A stretch of 64,000 nucleotides of DNA, from positions 310,001 through 374,000 of the forward strand of contig JAQMWT010000044.1 in NCBI GenBank assembly GCA_029834535.1. Reading direction: 5' to 3'. The DNA is from Chrysophaeum taylorii. Taxonomy: Eukaryota > Sar > Pelagophyceae > Pelagomonadales > Pelagomonadaceae. Below, piece after piece: positions 11,187-22,850 of this stretch. The first letter of the stretch is position 1, and the number at the start of each line of letters is the position of its first letter. The translations under genes were made by a program, and so were the position numbers. Under the pieces are notes generated by a model. The model was given only the letters and a program-made list of their open reading frames with translations, was not told the origin of the DNA and did not search any database.

Positions 11187-12062
11187 ATGGAGGAGAAGTT
11201 GACGGCAATGTCCGATTTGATGGACGAGAAACGACGATTACCAGAAGTTCCTATGCTTCCGCTTCCAACTGATGCGCCGGGGACGGCTCATGTTTTTTCT
11301 GCTGCCCCCCCCCGACAATCAAAAGTGGACGTTCCGCCGGATCCTGAACCTGAACAGGAGCCGAAAGTATGGAGCGAGCCGAATGTGCGCGTCAAAGGCG
11401 AAAAGATCAATAAGAGCCACCCTGAGGTGAGGTTCAAATACGAAGAAAAGTTCGATGTGCCATGGAAGGATGCGCCGCGCGATGCGGACGGTGTACCGTT
11501 ACCGCAGATTCCCGAGCACGTCAAGGACAATGATGCGATGAAAGTCGTAATTCCGACGAAGGAAGAAGTTAAGAAGGTTGTTCGAGATCTAGGAATTCCC
11601 GACAACCCGCATCTGGATGATGATGCGAAGATGATGTTGAGCCATTGCGTGCAATACGCGTGGGCTTTCTTTGATCCGATTATGAGACCCGTGGACTCGC
11701 CACCGGTTTCTCTACGCTTTAAAGACGCAAACCCAAGACCGATCAAGATGACGCCTTATAGGTTGACGCCAGCAAAGCTCGAGTGTCTCAGAAAGCAGAT
11801 CACTGAGTGGTGTCGCGATGGAGTCATCCGACCGGCGAACTCTCCGTGGGGATTTCCTGTACTGATGCTGCCTAAGAGGGGAGCCGAGGCCGGGACGTCG
11901 AATGCTTTTCGTGCTGCAGTTGACTTGCGTCAGCTCAATGATCAGCTGGTCAATGCCAGTTGGCCGAATATTCGTCAAGATGATGCTTTGGCTTTTCTTG
12001 CCATGCGCCGTTGGTGGACGTGCATTGATATTCGATGGGGTTATCATAACTTACGTTTGAAC
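11187..12062 (+). pseudogene. pol: Gypsy reverse transcriptase, N-terminal part
   Basis: The frame includes YRLTPAKLECLRKQITEWCR, then DGVIRPANSPWGFPVLMLPK, AAVDLRQLND and CIDIRWGYHNLRL. These correspond to the first RT motifs of Ty3/gypsy elements (the I-x-P-S-x-S-P-W-A/G block, the R-x-x-V-D-Y/L-R-x-L-N block, and the F/I-D-L-R-x-G-Y-H block with the first catalytic Asp). Translation is cut at 12062 by the SINE-like insertion and resumes after 12424. Confidence 0.8.
12051..12062. repeat. Target-site duplication, left copy
   Basis: TTACGTTTGAAC, repeated exactly at 12425-12436 on the far side of the insertion. Removing the insertion and one copy leaves the RT frame continuous (RLN followed by ATAQDAV). 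Confidence 0.85.
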
Positions 12063-12424
12063 CCTTACCCTGATCGCCGACTGCGGTTGCGATGGAGGAC
12101 GGTGCCTCATGAATCCTGAGCCTTGCGAGGGCATCCGGCCTCCCGGCGTAGGTTGGCACCTATTCGCCTCCCGGGCGGGCCGGTTGGCAGCCGGAACGTT
12201 CGCAGTGGGACGGGGTATGGCCGAGGGGCGAATACGGAAGGTTATCGACGAGTTGGTTGTCAGTCACATCGCGGTCTCCTCGTCGCATGGCGACAAGCTT
12301 GATGGTCACTCTCCGCCGACCGACCTTTCGGCGCTCCTCGTCTACAGGCCCGTGATTCCGGGCTGGCTCCTGTCGGTCCGGCCTGGCTCCCATGCTCGGG
12401 AGAGGTCTGAAGTTAGTTAGTTAG
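12063..12424 (+). mobile_element. SINE-like retroposon inside the gypsy RT
   Basis: A 362-bp non-coding insertion bounded by a perfect 12-bp duplication and ending in a (TTAG)n tail (12412-12424). Short target duplications of this size plus a 3' tandem tetranucleotide tail are typical of SINEs moved by a LINE. A second, 5'-shortened copy lies in reverse orientation at 41936-42190 and a decayed third copy at about 42715-42835, so this is a dispersed family. I could not recognise RNA polymerase III A/B boxes with confidence, so the tRNA/5S origin is open. Confidence 0.75.
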
Positions 12425-12436
12425 TTACGTTTGAAC
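12425..12436. repeat. Target-site duplication, right copy
   Basis: Exact second copy of TTACGTTTGAAC flanking the SINE-like insertion. Confidence 0.85.
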
Positions 12437-13353
12437 GCCACTGCTCAGGACGCTGTTACGATGGTTAGTCCACTTGGAGCCCATAGTTTCCTGCGCTTGC
12501 CTTTAGGAGTAAAAGCAGCAGGAGCTCTCTTTTGTAAGCAGATGGCTAGCAATTTGTCCACATGGATGTATAAGGACTTGGTCGCGTTTGTCGACGATAT
12601 TATGATGGGATCGGATGAACTCCATCGACATTTACAAGTTTTGATTGAAGTGTTGTGCCATTTAGCACAGCGAGGATATAGTGGACGAACTTCGAAGTTC
12701 CACCTCCTCAAGGATGAAATCGAGTTTTTGGGGCATATTTCGACTCCGGAAGGCTTGAAGCCGAACCCCAAGACGTTAGAAGCGCTGCAGCAGATGCCGA
12801 TTCCCGGTACGTTGCCCAATACGCGTCCCCGAAGACCCAGATTCGATCTTTCATTGGTATGAGCAACTATTCCCGCCGATATGTGAAGAATTATTCGAAG
12901 ATTGTGGAGCCGCTTAGGCGATTGTGTCTTGAAGGCGTTAAGTTTGAATGGACGCCCGAGTGCCCCAAAAGGCATATGGGACACGATCATCGAAGCTTTG
13001 GTGGACTCTCGCGGAGTTTATCATCCTGACTACGATCGTCCCTTTCAAATCCGCTCGGATGCTTCCAAGGATGGTCTGGGTGCGTATCTTTTTCAGCTCG
13101 TGGAAATCAAGGACGAATCCGGCGGAAAGGTGACACGCGAGGAACGAGTAATTGAGTATTGGAGCCGAGCTGTGCCGAAAGAGATGCGGAACTATGTGAG
13201 CCTCGCCGGCTAGAGCTGCTGGCAGTTATTCTTCTTTCTCTTGAGCATTTCCGCTCTTATATCGAAGGTCACAAGACGATCCTTGAAACGGAATCATCGC
13301 AACTTGACTTTATCCTGAATTGGGTTACAAGCCAGGGAAGTCGCCGGGAATGA
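12431..13353 (+). pseudogene. pol: Gypsy reverse transcriptase C-terminal part and RNase H
   Basis: Begins with the F-x-V/R-L-P-F/L-G-V-K block (SFLRLPLGVKAAGALFCKQM), then the catalytic box FVDDIMM, and the R-x-S-K-x-x-F thumb segment (GRTSKFHLLKDEIEFLGH). A frameshift near 12840 moves to a frame reading FIGMSNYSRRYVKNYSKIVE, the usual RT-RNase H connection. RNase H follows at 12902-13353 with FQIRSDASKDGLGAYLFQ (catalytic Asp) and, in another frame, ELLAVILLSLEHFRSYIEGH. The catalytic FVDD box is intact, but at least two frameshifts make the copy dead. Confidence 0.8.
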
Positions 13354-13560
13354 TCATGACTGTCTCTCTCGCAATCCTATAGATCATGTCATCGAGACGG
13401 ACGAGTTTGGTGAACACTTGAACCACGAGTATCTAGTGTGCCAAGAACTCCCTCGCCCTGTCGACGAAGAAGGAGTACTTTTACCTGGGTGCCATGTCAT
13501 TCTGTCGTTTGTTACGACTGAGTTGCCTGACCAGAAAAGGCTTGCGTCAAACTAAGGCCA

Positions 13561-14223
13561 GACCGAGAACTTGGCGCTCGGCGCGTACGAGATCTCCGAC
13601 CAGGGCAAAAGACCGCTGCGCGCATTCGTGGGGCTTCCTTCCTCGGGGTGGTTACCCCAAAACCCTCCCTTCAGCCCTATCTGCAGCTTGACGAGTAGAT
13701 ACTGTCTGGCGCAGCAATGCCCGTCGTCCCGGGGGGGGTCCCCACGCGCCACCGACTAGCTCCGGGGAAGCCAACCCCTAAATTTTCATGCTTGGGGGGT
13801 GTTTTGTCGCGCCCCCCCCATTTGTGGAAGCGGTCTTGCCTCTACCAAACAACAACAAAACGTGACGAGGGCCGGGCCCTCGAGAGGCGACGTCCAACGA
13901 GCATTTCGTGTCGCTTTGATGTCACGCAGGATTGTTGAGACGATGTCGGCGCTCTTAGATCCGTTTTCCGTCGCAGCCTTGATTTTTGTCGAGCACCCGA
14001 CTCGGGTTAGCACGTCGACCCTGGTTGGCCACCGAACGCTCTGCCCACAACTCTTAAACGGTCGACGTTAAAAACAAGCTACGTCAACACTCGTTAGTTC
14101 GTACAAGACACGCACTACCTGGTCGGTCGCAAACATCTGCGATACAAAGCAGAACAGACGTAATGTCGTGTAACAGTCCAAAAGAAAAGTGGATGAAATT
14201 ATTATCCAAGAATTTTAAAAAAA
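13561..14223. other. No supported gene
   Basis: Sequence between the end of the gypsy homology and the left terminus of the next transposon. G/C homopolymer runs; no coding signal on either strand. Confidence 0.4.
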
Positions 14224-17200
14224 TTGGGAATTCACTGGGCTCACTTCACGAGGTTCACTGAATTTGGTTCACTTCACTTCACTTCACTTCACTTCACCGA
14301 AATTTCCCGTCCGAAGTCCAATGTTCACTTCACGTTCATTCACTTTGGCTGACGGCCTGACCCTGATCCCGTCTGATGAGCGGAGCCGCGCTACCTGGAG
14401 GTGGAGGATAATGTTGATGATGAGGAGGAATTTAAACGCGGAAAGGAGGAGGAAGTTCACAAGAACGAGCCGATTGCGACGTCGATGTTGTGACGTGGAG
14501 CACACCCGGCAACAACAAAAGTGGACGATCAACCAGGTTTTTTTTTCCAATGTGTGGTGGGACTGCGTGCGTCGACTGAAGGAATATCATCCTGACCACC
14601 GCGTTGACTGACCAGTGGGAAGGCGACGCATGTGTGTGTCCGGTGCTGGGAGCGCCTGAAGGTGGCGACGAGAGACTTCAAGAAAGGCACGTAGCAGACA
14701 GACGACCAAGTCCTCGTGCGAAAGGCTGCGCATTCGGAGGAGGATTCGATTCGACGAGCTGGGACGTCAACAGCTCGCCAAGAAACAGAAGACAGACCAA
14801 GAAAAGGAGGGCGTTTTTTACGACGGCCGCGGGTGTTGTGGTGGCCTCGAAGGGTAAATCGGATATTACGAGATACTTCATGGCCATGCCCCCAGCCAGG
14901 CAAAGCACTCTTCCCTGATGGCGTTCTCGGCTCGGCACTACGTGTACACGTCGCAGCGGAATTTTTCCAAGCGCACCTTTGACAACGAAGATCGTCGCAA
15001 CCTAATTGATGCGTATTACCGCGGCGGTGGTGGCGGGAAAGGCAAGCGCCCTCGTTCATGACTCGAAAGGCGCTGTTTGAATGGGTGGACGACGCGGAAT
15101 ATCGTTGCTTTGTTGTTCGAATCTTGAAGCACGTCGTTACGGAGTGTTATGAAGCGGCGGCTTTCGGCAGTCCATTCGCCCAGGTGTGTGCTGCATGACG
15201 GCAGCGGGACACTCAAGGATAAGAAGTTCAAGCCACAGGCCATTGGCCTTGTATCCTTCATCTGGCCCGATTGGAGTGGCGTTGATATGGTGTGCCTCGT
15301 CCCAGCTGACGACGGAACCGATTCCGGCACGGCTTCTCTGCTCCGTTCTGTGGTCGCGGAGCGTGCGAGAATCGACATCGATTTGGCGGCCGCAACCATC
15401 GTTCAAGACCGGGCTGCAATTGGCGTCGCCGAAGAATCTTTTGTTGAGGTCGAAGCGTGTGACATGCATGATATCTCAAAAATCTTAGCAGCGGCATGTG
15501 GCGACTTGACACGATCCAGAGGCAAGCAGGTGATCAATCCATGCCCAGGTGGCCAGGAGCTGCTGAACAGTGGTGGCCACGGTGGAGCCACGTACTTTTC
15601 TTCTCACGGCACACGTTTGAAGGATCTGCATGCGCTTTTGCCATTACAGCCGGGGAAATAAATCTCCGAAGCTCAAGCTCGACCTCAATAAGACGAGGTT
15701 CCGGGCGCGATACCAACTTATTCGTTCCTTGCTACGTATGCACCACGTCGTGCTCAAACTGTACACGGCTACCAACATTGGACTACCCTGGACAATCAGT
15801 GACGAGCAATGGGTGGCGTTGGCTGAATTCGATTCTTGCTATAACGGATGCGGCCGTTGTTTTGGTGCAACATGAACACTTATACCTGGGGGCGTGCGCC
15901 GCGTTGATCAAGCACAACACGATCGAGTCTCTGCGAGCTGGCACGCTAGAAGAGTCATTGATCTCCTGAACATAAATAACTGCGAAATCCATGCCACGTA
16001 AGACTGTCGATGTTGACGACCTCAGCGAGACCGGCAAAATCTGTCTTGATCGGGCTATTTATTATTCTGGAATGTGAGCGTCGTTTTTTTTGCGGGAATA
16101 ATGAAAACTACGTGCGTCGCTTCGACTACGAATTCAACGATCGCGAGCTGATTGCCTTCCTTCTTGACTTTCGGACTATCAACTGCCGGCACCTGTCGCT
16201 CCAGATCAGAGAGCTCGGGCCAGGAAGTTGCTTGCTCAAGGAAGAATATGTGATTTACGCACGGACTGCATTCCACCACGAAAAGGTAAAGATTTCCTCC
16301 GAGTCTGCGCCGCCCTCCGAGCCTGCGCCTGCCCGCAGTCTCTTGGCGGCACTCGACGCACCAGACGACGCTTGGGACGACGACATTGGTGGCGACGTGC
16401 CTTCTTTTGCTATGCCCGAGAACCAGATGCCCGATTTTTTCAATGTGGAGGAGTTTGAACAGGTCTTCACTCAATGGACCATCAGGCTGTCGAGATCGCT
16501 CAACTGGAAAGAGCATTATCCTGAGCTTGAGAAGAAGGATGAAGTCTCAGCTTCACAGATCTGGCTGCTGTGCTCGACGTTGGAAAGCTGTATCGACCGC
16601 TCACCAAGGAGCAGTATGGGTTCCTTCCTTCCGGACATGGCGAGAGCCTGCCTCTAAGGGTTTTTTCAATTGGTACACATGGCGACGCGCAGAGCTACTA
16701 CTGTGAGCGCTGCCTGGGCATTGGAAATCTTGTCTCCTGACCGAGGGAAACACGTTTCTCGGCGCGGACGAGACGGGCAAAGTTGTTGCCAGCATACTGC
16801 ACATGAACAAGAATTTCGTTGCGGCGGCCCGCCCCGGATTAAGTACAGGGACCTCGGACACGAGACCGAGTTTTTCAAAAACGCCGAGAGCACCATGATT
16901 CCTTCCTTCCCCGAAGACTCTTTGGAGATGGAGGTTGATGAGGAAGAACCAGACGAAGATACCGAGGTCGTTCGTTCGTTCACATCGCCTAAAGTAGTAA
17001 GAAACACTGAACCCCATCCACGGTAGTATCTCCTCCTTCGCCCCGAATTTAACGCGAACGAATCTAAGAGCACCAGACCTAGGAGGCAATAAATAGCGCG
17101 CGGGGGGCACAAAACTGTGACGGGGCGCGGCAGGGACCGGCGCTGGCGTTAAAAAAGAAGTGGCGTTCGTTCACTTCACAAAGGTTCACTTTATAACCAC

Positions 17201-17289
17201 GTAGGGCGACGTGTTCACTTGAAATCACTTCACCAATATTGCGTGGCTGGTGAAGTGGTTCACGTTCGCTTGCTGAAGTGAATTCCCAA
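14224..17289 (+). mobile_element. hAT-like DNA transposon remnant, copy A (TTCACT family)
   Basis: The copy begins with TTGGGAATTCAC (14224-14235) and ends with its inverted complement GTGAATTCCCAA (17278-17289). Just inside both ends are many TTCACTTCAC-type motifs, as often seen subterminally in hAT elements. Inside lies a broken transposase. Two further partial copies occur at 20985-22830 (minus) and 32634-34192 (plus). No matching 8-bp target duplication is visible (left flank A/T-rich, right flank CGCTGAAA), so the exact ends may be a few bases off. Confidence 0.6.
14528..16657 (+). pseudogene. hAT-like transposase, heavily frameshifted
   Basis: Pieces in order: an N-terminal region whose better preserved version in copy B reads TTHVCIRCWEHLKVV, resembling a BED-type zinc finger; FMTRKALFEWVDDAEYRCFV near 15060; IGLVSFIWPDWSGVDMVCLV and then DIDLAAATIVQDRAAIGVAE and VEACDMHDISKI (15240-15490), comparable to the hAT core where a C-x-x-H block follows the second catalytic Asp; LPWTISDEQWVALAEF (15785) and LVQHEHLYLGACAALI; then a C-terminal part at 16010-16657 containing FEQVFTQW and LNWKEHYPELEKKDE. 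Many stops and frame changes show it is dead. The hAT label rests on this motif order, not on alignment. Confidence 0.5.
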
Positions 17290-17439
17290 CGCTGAAAAAA
17301 AGGATACACGAGTGATCGTTGTCTCGGGAAAGGATGTTGACTTCGGATTCGTGTCCACTGGCTCGTTCTTTGTCTATCGCCAGTGCTCCTTTTAGACCGA
17401 ACCGAAACACGGATTAGGCTTTCCAGAAACTGTAAAACG

Positions 17440-18180
17440 GTGTTTGCGCAACCAAGGTCACGACTTGCCGCTGCGAGGCGACGCGGGAGGCGGCCGTCCT
17501 CTGCGGCTGGAACGGCGCACGGCAGGTCGGCCTCAAGGACCCGGCGCACATCATCTTGGCCTTGTTTCTCGACCCCCTTTACTACGTCGAAGTGTCTCTC
17601 GCCGGGCTTGGGTGGAGATGTACCTCGTCAGCAAGTTCTACCTCCTGTATCTCGCCGACGACCAGGACGCCGCCCTCCTCCAGGAGCTCGACGACCTCAT
17701 CCTACGCCAAGGCATCTGGGGCGACCTCATCCGCCGCAAGCCAGCCATCGCTCATCCAACAGACGACATCATCATCGCCAAGTTTATATTAACAAAAAGA
17801 TCATCGCGATCGTCAAGGTGTCGAGATCTGAAAGCAGACTCCACCACCTCCTACTGGGCCGTGACCAGCGCGGCGCAATTGATTCCCAAGCTTGCCCCCA
17901 TCGCCTCGACAGGCTTGCCGTCCAGTCAACCGACGTGCCTGCAAGGCCCACAATGAATGTCGTCCACACCAAGGCCCGCAACTCCCTCGACGCTTGCACC
18001 GTTCGCGTGCTCCTCCTTTTCGCGTACATCAACCCGCGTCTCCTGAATAAGTGCACAGAAGAAGTCGACTATTTCCTCCTCCAATGCATCAGCGAGTATG
18101 CACGAGAAGATACCACCAACGACACTCCTCCTGGTGCTGACGACGACGACGACGAGCCCGTAGTCGTTGCAGCCGCTATA
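17440..18180 (+). pseudogene. C-terminal fragment of a second hAT transposase type
   Basis: Frames in 17444-18050 read AHHLGLVSRPPLL / VEMYLVSKFYLLYLADDQDA and QGIWGDLIRRKPAIAHPTDD, then in another frame VVHTKARNSLDACTVRVLLL and YINPRLLNKCTEEVDYFLL. The last block matches the hAT C-terminal dimerisation pattern (H-T-K-x-R-N-x-L ... Y-x-N-x-R-L-L). The same block is found at 41430-41560 in the DUF659-type element, so both remnants belong to one family. It lies immediately beyond copy A. Confidence 0.55.
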
Positions 18181-18870
18181 CGCCATCGACGACCACAGAA
18201 AGTAAGCTTACGTGGCATGAATGATGTGGTGGCGGTCCAAAACGGGAGGCCCCGAGTATTGGACAGTTCTAAAACCTTAATAAAATCCGGATTTAAAACT
18301 TTTTTTTCACAGTATAAAACTGTCAGGAGGAGCACTCTACTATCTATCGCAGCAGCAGCAGCAAAGCTTCATCGCCGAATAGTAGCACCGTAGTCACATT
18401 TGGCTTTTCTGCGTGCTTTGTATTGGATTGCATTGTCGTGTAGGCTTGATGCTCTTCAGTACCACATCCTCCAATCTCGAATTGTCTCGCTGCTTAGATA
18501 CGGCTACTAGCTCGCCACACAATGATATACGGCTAGCTCGCCACAATATCATCGCTTTGGAGTGCTGTCGCTTTTTTTTTTACCTAAGACCCGTTCCTAT
18601 TGGCGTGAACAGGTGTGTATGAAGCGCAAATATCGCCTGGTCGCGGAAGCTGTGAACTTGAGAGCGTCCGCTTGGTCGTCGCCATATCCGTGGCACAACG
18701 TGAGTCCGACATCGAGCTGCTGCTGCTGCTCGGGCCTCGAAGCTGCGCCGGACTCTAACGACGAGCGCTACAACTGGAAAACGCGCGGGTGTCGACGACG
18801 TCGTCCAGGGTGTTCCGGCGGAACTTCCGAATGGGAATAGACGACTCCTGCTGGGGATGATTCGGCATCG
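18181..18870. other. No supported gene
   Basis: Contains a short CAG run near 18351 and an imperfect internal duplication (TACGGCTAxCTCGCCACA, around 18498-18545). No coding signal. Confidence 0.4.
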
Positions 18871-18885
18871 GATCACGACGACTCA

Positions 18886-19470
18886 GTGCGACGCTCGGGC
18901 GCCCGACGATCGGACGCGCGCGGCGGCGAGATCAGACCGGAGGTGCGGTTGGCGGCGACGCTCAGAAGAAGATTCTTGGCGGGTGGTCAAGTTTGGGACA
19001 TCACCGACCGCTACGGTCTCTCAGCTACCGAGTTTTACAGCTCTCCAATTATCAGCAACGCGGAGGGAGCTCGCGACCAGGTTCCCCGTCACTGATTTGA
19101 GTGCTGTGGAGCAGGGCTTCAGGGCCAAGCAGTCGCGCAACCAGGGCTGCGTCGTCGGCGCCATCGACGACGGCTGCATATTCGAGATACAAAACTCGGG
19201 TCGTACGGTGGACAGCGTTACCACGTCCCGCGCAAGAATATGTACGGCCTCTAGGCCCGAGTGGTGTGTGATGCGGAGCGTCCTCTTCTTTGACATCAGC
19301 TTCCCTGGCAGGATTGGAACCACTTCCGCTCCACGTCACTGTTTGAGCAGTGTGAGAGCGTCACCGACAACCTCCGGTCCGACATCCTTGCCTCGAGGTC
19401 CAGAGCCGGGGATTCGCCCACCCGTCTTCGATCGCGACGGCCGCCCTCGACACCACCGAATCCGGTGAAA
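18886..19470 (+). pseudogene. PIF/Harbinger-type transposase fragment (DDE_Tnp_4)
   Basis: Frames contain ITDRYGLSATEFYSS, then EQGFRAKQSRNQGCVVGAID followed by DGCIFEIQNSGRTVD. The segment G-C-V-x-G-A-I-D-G is the hallmark first catalytic Asp region of PIF/Harbinger transposases; here it reads GAIDDGC. Further on, VPRKNMYGL, ARVVCDAE and LFEQCESVTDNLRSDIL follow in shifted frames, matching the expected second Asp region. Several in-frame stops show it is dead. Only the N-terminal half to two thirds of the domain is visible. Confidence 0.65.
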
Positions 19471-19732
19471 CCGCCCCCTTCCAGGCCAGCCCACGCAGAC
19501 GCACGGTCCGGTCGCGTGTTATTATAGCCGACACCGCAATCGTCCGCCCGCCGCCAATGACTTTACACCATCGTCGCGTCCGGTAATAAGATATCGGCGA
19601 AGGAAGATCGAGAGCACGCGGAAGGGACTGGAGATAGAAAGTTGGAAACTAGTTGACGTACGGGGTTTCGAAGGAGGGTTGTTGGGGGTGTCTGTTGTTG
19701 GCGCACATCAAGTCGTTGTTGCGTGCGGCGGG

Positions 19733-20858
19733 CTAAGTCCAGCCACCGTTTCTGCGTGACGCTCCCTTCGGGCGCTGCCGAAGCTCGCGCCTCGAAGTTT
19801 TCGATCTTCTCCACGAGCTGAGTCTCCGTGTCGACATCCCGTAATGCGCGCTCTCGTTTTTAATCATGACCATCTGCTTGTTCAACTCCTTCTGGCCATC
19901 GTCGATGATCAACCTTAACTGCTCCTTTTCTGCCAGCCTGTCGATGGACGCCGTAATTTGGTTTCGATTGGAGGCCGCAGAAGCTGACGAGCCGGGTCTG
20001 CGACCTGCGGTGTTGGATTTGTCGGTGCCGCTGGCAGCGCCCGAGTCCATTTTCGAAGTGAAGCGGGCGATGAGGCCGTGATCCTTGGCACCTAGGTAGA
20101 AGTAGTACACGTTGACTTCACCGTCGCAGAAATTCCAGAAGTTTGAGCTCCTGACCTCGGCTTTTTCCTCCTCCTTGCCGCCGTCACCCTGGCCGCTCCT
20201 TCTGAATCTGCCGTTGGCCTCGTCCAGCTTGCTTCGAATTTGCTTGAACTGAAACTGCACCTTGTCCACGTCCACGATTTTTTTTCTCCGGGAAGTCATC
20301 CGCGTATAAGTTGTGGGAGGTTTCAAGTTCGGGTCGTTGAAGGTGGCTGCAATCACCATCCAGACGGTTACGTTGCGAGACACACCTTTCGCTGGACTCG
20401 TCGATTTTGAGGAAGGCCTCCTTCTCGTGCTCGAGGATGGCTCCAGCCAGGCGCGCGTCAACATCACGCGAATGCGAGTAGCGCCCTACCACCGGCGGCG
20501 GCCGCTCCGGCGACGACGACGGCTCCCAACCGCCAGTCGCGGGCGGCGGGGAGCGCCTTGCCATCGGCGGCGACGGTGGCCGCGACGCCTCGTGTGATGC
20601 AAAAGCCGCACCTTCGCTCGCTGGAGCTCCTCTTCGTCCCGTGCGTTTCCTGCGAGAATTTAGACGTTTGGACGGGTTTTGGTGCGGACTCGGCACCGAA
20701 AGCTTTCTAGAGCGGCGCCTTTCAGCTTGAAGAGGTGCCTTCTGAGCAGATCCATGCATGAGCTCGTCGAACCCATCTTCTTCGTCGCTGTCGTCGCTAG
20801 CGTCAACCGGCTCGGAGGCTCGCAGAACGCCATACATACCTCCGCCCGCATCGATCAA
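19733..20858 (-). pseudogene. Probable Myb/SANT-like accessory protein of the Harbinger element
   Basis: Two overlapping minus-strand frames. The upstream one (20184-20858) is Ser/Pro/acid-rich, with DASDDSDEEDGFDELMHG. The downstream one has an ATG at 20299 and reads QFKQIRSKLDEANGRFRRSG, then SNFWNFCDGEVNVYYFYLGA and KEQLRLIIDDGQKELNKQMV. PIF/Harbinger elements typically carry a second, DNA-binding ORF with a SANT-like trihelical domain followed by such helical regions. Convergent arrangement with the transposase fragment at 18886-19470 supports a single element, but I cannot define its terminal repeats. Confidence 0.45.
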
Positions 20859-20859
20859 A

Positions 20860-20984
20860 AAATAAGGGAGCGAAGTGTGGCTAACACAAGCCGGCCGCTA
20901 TTCTTTGATCGGTCCCTTATTTACGATCGCACCCCAATTAAGCCAAAAATAAGGCTTAATAAGCCCCCGGTTAGGAACGGGTCT
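20860..20984. other. AT-rich spacer with inverted AAATAAGGGA motifs
   Basis: AAAATAAGGGAGCG near 20862 and TCCCTTATTT near 20914 are inverted relative to each other, about 45 bp apart, and AAATAAGGCTTAATAAG follows. They may be the terminal part of the Harbinger-like element or a small hairpin. Confidence 0.25.
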
Positions 20985-22830
20985 TACGTGGCATGGATTT
21001 CGCAGTTATTTATGTTCGGGAGATCAATGACTCTTCTAGCGTCCCAGCTCGCAGAGACTCGATCATGTTGTGGAGTGATCAATGCGGCGCACGCCCCCAG
21101 GTATAAGTGTTCGTGTTGCACCAAAACAACGGCCGTTATAGCAAAAAAAAGCCTCGTATTCAACCAACGCCACCCAAAGCTCATTACTGATTGTCTAGGG
21201 GAGTCCAATAATGTTGTGGGTAGCCGTGTACAGTTTGAGCACGTGGTGCATACGCAGCAAGGAACGAACAAGTTGGTATCGCGCCCGGAACCTCGTCTTA
21301 TTGAGGTCGACCTTGAGCTTCGGCCATTTATATCCCCGGCTGCAATGGCAAAAAGCGCACGCAGATCCTTCAAAAGTGTGGGTGTGCCGTAAGAAAAGAA
21401 CTTGGCTCCATCGTGGCCACCACTGTTCAGCAGCTCCTGGCCAGCTGGGAATGGATTGATCACCTGCTTGCCTCTGGATCGTGTCAAGTCGCCACGTGCC
21501 GCTGCCGATAGATCTTTGAGATATATCATGCGCATGTCACGCGTGTCATCGACCTCAACAAAAGATTCTTCGGCGACGCCAATTTGGGAGCCCGGTCTTG
21601 AACAATGGTTGCGGCCGCCAAATCGATATCGATTCCCGCACGCTCTGCGACCTCATAACTGGGCAGAGAAGCCGTGCCGGAATCGGTTCCGTAGTCGTCA
21701 GCTGGAACGAGGCCCACGCGGGAACACCGTCTCAACGCCACTCCAATCGGGCCAGATGAAGGATACAAGGCCAATGGCCTGTCGCTTGAACTTCTTATCC
21801 TTGAGTGTCCCGCCGCCGTCATGCAGCACACACCTGGGGGGCGAATGGATTGCCGAAAGCCGCCGCTTCATAAATAACACTCCGTGCTTCAAGATTCGAA
21901 CAACAAAGCAACGATATTCCGCGTCGTCCACCCATTCATCAAACAGCGCCTTTCGAGTCATGAACGAGGGCGCTTGCCTTTCCCGCCGCCACTGCCGCGG
22001 CAATATTACGCCTCAATTATTTGGTTGCGATGATCTTCGTCGTCAGTCAAAGGTGCGCTTGGAAAAAATCCGCTGCGACGTGTACACGTTGTGCCGAGCC
22101 GAGAACGCCATCAGGGAAGAGTGCTTTGCCTGGGCATGGCCATGAAGTATCTCGTAATATCCGATTTACCCTTCGAGGCTGCTGCCACAACGCCCACGGC
22201 CGTCATCAAAAACGCCCTCCTTTTTCTTATTCTATCTTCTGTTTCTTGGTGAGCTGTTGACGTCCCAGGTCGTCGAATCCTCCTCCGGATGCGCAGCCTT
22301 GTAGTGGGCCGGCCCCAAGAGGGCTTGGTCGTCTGTCTGCTACGTGCCCTTTTCTCGAAGTCTCTCGTCACCACCTTCAGGTGCTCCCAGCACCGGATAC
22401 ACACATGCGTCGTCGCCTTCCCACTGGTCGAAGCGGTGGTCAGGATGATGTTCATTTTTTGTCGACGCACGCAGTCCCACCATACCATACCTTGGAAAAA
22501 CCTGCCACCACACCTTGGAAAAAAAAAAAAAACCTGGTTGTTGATCGTCCACTTTTGGTTGATACCGGTCGCGTTATCCACGTGACAACATCGACATCGG
22601 CTCGTTGTTGTGAACTTCCTCCTTCTGTTAACACCGCGTTTAAATTCCTCCTCATCATCAACATTATCCTCCACCTCCTTGTAGCGCGGCTCGACTTGGC
22701 TCATCGAGGGTCAGGCCGTCAGCCAGAGTGAATGAACGTGAAGTGAACATTGGACGAAAAATTCGTGTGAAGTGAAGAAAATTCAGTGAACGTAGTGAAT
22801 TCTAAAGAAAGCTTAAAAAGTAGGGCTCTC
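20985..22830 (-). mobile_element. hAT-like DNA transposon remnant, copy B (TTCACT family)
   Basis: Reverse-oriented partial copy of the element at 14224-17289. It matches from the terminal region (AGTGAATTC with flanking GAAGTGAA motifs near 22740-22803) to a point equivalent to about 16000 in copy A, where homology stops abruptly at 20985. The first part of its transposase is the best preserved of the three: the minus frame 22111-22704 is open for 197 codons, starting SQVEPRYKEVEDNVDDEEEF and including THVCIRCWEHLKVV and KGKSDITRYFMAMP. The rest is frameshifted. Confidence 0.6.
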
Positions 22831-22850
22831 GCGTCGTCATCACCCTAAAT

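Larger units (their letters stand above)
8676..13560 (+). mobile_element. Degenerate Ty3/gypsy-like LTR retrotransposon
   Basis: Gag-like, zinc-binding-like, reverse transcriptase and RNase H regions follow one another in the order typical of Ty3/gypsy elements, but in several frames. The RT is split by a SINE-like insertion (12063-12424). After RNase H a linker is readable (containing CLSRNPIDHVIETDEFGEH, as expected before an integrase), but no integrase is seen and homology stops near 13560. No LTR pair was found. The copy is therefore inactive and probably truncated at both ends. Confidence 0.75.

Noticed and set aside
7866-13700. LTR pair for the gypsy-like element
   Set aside because: No shared sequence of useful length was found between the regions before 8676 and after 13353.
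14216-17297. 8-bp target duplication for hAT-like copy A
   Set aside because: Left flank is A-rich and right flank is CGCTGAAA; no match, so the hAT call rests on termini and protein motifs only.
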